Below are positions 61,763 through 64,000 of a DNA stretch of 64,000 nucleotides, one piece after another. Numbering within the stretch: the stretch's first letter is position 1; the number at the start of each line of letters is the position of its first letter. Below the pieces are notes generated by a model. It did no database searches, was not told where the DNA came from, and was given only the letters and a program-made list of their open reading frames with translations. Location of the stretch: assembly GCA_963811365.1 (NCBI GenBank), contig CAWEQW010000007.1:186001-250000 (forward strand), in the 5' to 3' direction. Made by a program: the position numbers and the translations under genes. Source of the DNA: CAWEQW01 sp963811365 (GTDB lineage: Bacteria > Actinomycetota > Actinomycetes > Propionibacteriales > Nocardioidaceae).

Positions 61763-62142
61763 GCGTTCGAGCCGCTCTGGCCGCCGGCCTGCGCCGCGAC
61801 GGCGGCGTGCACCTCGGCCATGTCCAGGTCGCGCACCGCGGTGATCACCTGGTCGAGCCCGGCCGGCGGCAGCGCGCCGGGCTGGCTGAACACCAGCACG
61901 CCCTCGCGGAAGACCATCAGCGTCGGGATCGAGGTGATGTTGGCCGCGCCGGCGAGCGCCTGCTCGGCCTCGGTGTCGACCTTGCCGAACACGATGTCGG
62001 GGTTGCTCTCCGAGGCCTTCTCGTACGTCGGCGCGAACATCCGGCACGGGCCGCACCACGAGGCCCAGAAGTCGACGAGGACGATGTCGTTCTCGGCCAC
62101 GGTCTTCTCGAAGTCGTGGGCGCCGAGGTTGGTGGTTGCCAT
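61759..62142 (-). CDS. trxA: thioredoxin
   Basis: Thioredoxin of 127 residues. IVLVDFWASWCGPCRMFAPTYEKAS carries the redox-active CGPC. ITSIPTLMVFREG contains the conserved cis-Pro. In this operon it probably reduces persulfides formed during sulfide oxidation. Two ATG codons compete; GGGAGGG is well spaced for ATG 62142 and too close to the upstream one. Confidence 0.9.
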   Translation of the reverse strand: MATTNLGAHDFEKTVAENDIVLVDFWASWCGPCRMFAPTYEKASESNPDIVFGKVDTEAEQALAGAANITSIPTLMVFREGVLVFSQPGALPPAGLDQVITAVRDLDMAEVHAAVAAQAGGQSGSNA

Positions 62143-62172
62143 GAGGGTCATCCCTCCCAGGGAGTCGTTTCG

Positions 62173-62190
62173 TATACCTCGCCGGGTATA
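62173..62190. promoter_or_regulatory. CstR/CsoR-like operator, site 1
   Basis: TATACC, 6-base spacer, GGTATA: perfect palindrome 31 bases upstream of the thioredoxin start. Confidence 0.6.
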
Positions 62191-62249
62191 ACCCGACGTC
62201 GCGGCCCGGGTATTCCCGAAGCTCGTCGTCGCCGCCGAGTTACTTCACG

Positions 62250-62265
62250 ATACCACGGGGGGTAT
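62250..62265. promoter_or_regulatory. CstR/CsoR-like operator, site 2
   Basis: ATACC, 6-base spacer, GGTAT. Same arms and spacing as site 1, 60 bases further toward the divergent gene. Confidence 0.55.
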
Positions 62266-62466
62266 GACGTATCCGGGTGTCCCGCGCCGTGGAGCGGTTC
62301 GCCGAGGGCAAGCCCCTCGGGACCGGGAGGCCGAGGCCTCGCAGCGTCTGGTCGAGACGGCCAAGGACAAGGGCCAGCCTGTGATGGAGGAGGCGCGCTC
62401 GGCGGGGCAGGAGGGGACTCCTCAGCGAGCACCGTCACGCAGGACGCCCGCGGGCAGAGCTCCTGA
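62264..62466 (+). CDS. questionable small ORF between operator sites
   Basis: A plus-strand frame from ATG 62264 reads EAEASQRLVETAKDKGQPVMEEARSAGQEG in its middle, which looks like coding helical sequence. The ends do not look coding, and a shift after GQEG would give DSSASTVTQDARGQSS and a stop at 62466. It may be a real but damaged small gene or chance. Together with the operators it fills the 454-base gap. Confidence 0.25.
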
Positions 62467-62543
62467 CGCAACGCAGCGGCGACCGGGACCAGACGGTCCC
62501 GGTCGCCCGTCGTGTCCGCCGAGCCGTGCTACCGTCGGGACGG

Positions 62544-62559
62544 ATACCGCCAGGGGTAT
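62544..62559. promoter_or_regulatory. CstR/CsoR-like operator, site 3
   Basis: ATACC, 6-base spacer, GGTAT, 36 bases upstream of the CstB-like start. Same pattern as sites 1 and 2. Confidence 0.6.
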
Positions 62560-62595
62560 GACGGGCGCACCGTGGGACGCCTCGGAGGGACGGAC

Positions 62596-63997
62596 ATGAG
62601 CCAGCTCGACACACCGGCGGCCGTGCACGTGGTGCCGGTCGAGACGCCCAGCCTCGGGGACCGCAGCTACCTGGTGCACGACGGGTCGGTGGCGCTCGTC
62701 GTCGACCCACAGCGCGACATCGACCGGGTGCTCGCGGTCGCCGAGCAGGTCGCGGTCCGCATCCAGCACGTCGTCGAGACGCACATCCACAACGACTACG
62801 TCACCGGCGGCCTCGCGCTCGCTCGGGCTACCGGTGCGACGTACCACGTCAACGCCGAGGACCCGGTCACCTTCGACCGGCACCCGGTGCGCGACGGGGA
62901 TGTCGTCGACGTCGGCGCCCGGATGCGGCTGCGGGCGGTGGCGACCCCGGGGCACACCTACACCCACCTGTCCTACGTGCTCGAGGTCGACGGCACGGCG
63001 TACGCCGTGTTCACGGGAGGGTCGCTGCTGTTCGGCTCCACCGGACGTCCCGACCTGCTCGGGTCCGACCACACCGACACGCTCGTCCACCTGCAGTACC
63101 GCTCCGCGCAGCGGCTCGGCGAGCTGCCCGAGGGGACGCACGTGTTCCCCACGCACGGGTTCGGGAGCTTCTGCTCGGCCACCCAGTCCGACGCCACCGC
63201 CTCCACCATCGGCCGGGAGCGCCAGACCAACCCGGCGCTGACCGCGTCGGAGGAGGCCTACGTCCGCGACCTGCTCGACGGGCTCGACGCCTTTCCCGCC
63301 TACTACGCCCACATGGCGCCGGCCAACGCCGCCGGGCCGGACGCCCCCGACCTGAGCCCCCCGCGCCGCGCCGACGTCGTCGAGCTGCGGCGACGCATCG
63401 AGGCGGGGGAGTGGGTCGTCGACCTCCGCAACCGCCGGGCGTTCGCCGCGGGCCACGTGCGCGGCACTCTGAACTTCGGCCTCGACGGGAGCTTCAGCAC
63501 CTACCTGGGCTGGATGATCGGCTGGGGCACCCCGCTCACCCTGCTCGCCGACACCGCCGAGGAGGTCGCCATCGCCCAGCGCGACCTGGCGCGGATCGGG
63601 ATCGAGCGCCCGGAGGCGGCGGCGACCGGCGGTCCCGCCGCGTGGACGACCGACCCGCTGGGCAGCTTCCCGGTCGCCACGTTCGCCGACCTCGCCGACG
63701 TGCGGCACCACCGGCCGGTCGCGGTGCTCGACGTGCGCCGCGCCCAGGAGCACGACGAGGAGCGCATCGAGGGCGCGGTCAACATCCCGATCCACGAGCT
63801 GGTCGAGCGGCTCGACGAGGTCCCGGACGGCGAGGTGTGGGTGCACTGCGCGGCCGGCTACCGCGCCTCGGTCGCCGCCTCGGTGCTCGCCGCGGCCGGC
63901 CGCACGACGGTCGCCGTGGACGACGACTTCGACGAACGCCCGGACGGCGGGGCTGCCGCTGGCGGCCGCGGACCGCCGGGCCGCAACGCCCGGCTGA
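62596..63997 (+). CDS. CstB-like persulfide dioxygenase-rhodanese fusion, frameshifted at its C-terminus
   Basis: Fusion protein of about 466 residues. Residues 1-240 are a metallo-beta-lactamase fold with HIHND (H63, H65, D67) and VATPGHTYTHLSY, matching persulfide dioxygenases. A first rhodanese-like domain (VVDLRNRRAFAAGHVRGTLNF) lacks a catalytic Cys. The second (VLDVRRAQEHDEERIEGAVNIPIHEL, VHCAAGYRASVAASVL) has Cys418. This dioxygenase/pseudo-rhodanese/rhodanese order is that of staphylococcal CstB, which oxidises persulfide to thiosulfate. An extra base near 63934 disrupts the last residues; removing it gives DDDFDNARTAGLPL and a stop at 63995-63997. GGAGGG precedes ATG 62596. Confidence 0.85.
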
Positions 63998-64000
63998 TGC

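Noticed and set aside
60774..62191. Plus-strand open frame of 473 codons across the repressor-thioredoxin operon
   Set aside because: Antisense of methyltransferase, CstR-like, DUF302 and thioredoxin genes, all of which carry family motifs.
1..64000. Insertion sequences, prophage genes or toxin-antitoxin pairs
   Set aside because: I found no transposase, integrase, phage structural or recognisable toxin-antitoxin genes in either strand.

Overview
The window is about 72% GC by eye, gene-dense, and looks like a chromosome segment of a high-GC actinobacterium, most likely Nocardioidaceae (Nocardioides-like). The basis is gene order: mfd, a lipoprotein, mazG, eno, a septum-formation initiator, a DUF501 gene and ppx follow each other, and metB, ilvA, greA, a DUF4307 gene, mca and a small membrane protein follow further on. 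Both blocks match actinobacterial (for example mycobacterial) order, and Mca implies mycothiol. I used no database, so the genus is inference.

Region 1 (1-22.3 kb) is an exopolysaccharide locus: an O-antigen-ligase-like polymerase, a Wzz-like chain-length protein, a Wzx-like flippase, two glycosyltransferases, a hexapeptide acyltransferase, two sulfotransferases, a phosphotransferase-like kinase, two secreted GH26-like proteins, and large secreted multidomain proteins. A CysQ-like PAP phosphatase follows at 22.4 kb. Together they suggest a sulfated, acylated surface polysaccharide. No priming glycosyltransferase lies inside the window.

Region 2 (22.4-36.2 kb) holds DNA repair and housekeeping genes: a LigD-type polymerase, mfd, mazG, eno, the FtsB/DivIC-like gene, DUF501, ppx and a family-5 uracil-DNA glycosylase. 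They are followed by a tRNA with a UAA anticodon, a 149-bp tandem repeat (about 3.7 copies) and a Bax-inhibitor-1-like membrane protein. Region 3 (36.3-59.1 kb) carries sulfur amino-acid genes (cbs, a cystathionine gamma-synthase), an L-2-hydroxyglutarate oxidase-like gene, a cobalamin-type binding protein, a TSUP exporter, small enzymes, class I fructose-bisphosphate aldolase, msrA, an orphan MutL-like protein, a MarR/MFS efflux pair, ilvA, greA and mca. Many genes here have a TANNNT -10 box 6-8 nt before the start codon, as expected for leaderless transcripts.

Region 4 (59.2-64 kb) begins with a decayed secreted-protein gene and ends in a probable sulfide/persulfide-response module. On the minus strand are thioredoxin, DUF302 and a CstR-like repressor (two Cys, no His). 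Divergent from them is a CstB-like persulfide dioxygenase/rhodanese fusion. Three ATACC-N6-GGTAT inverted repeats lie between the two arms.

At least nine single extra bases (and two or three further shifts) interrupt otherwise well-conserved reading frames. They could be sequencing or assembly errors or real decay. Coordinates of the affected genes are given for the restored frame.
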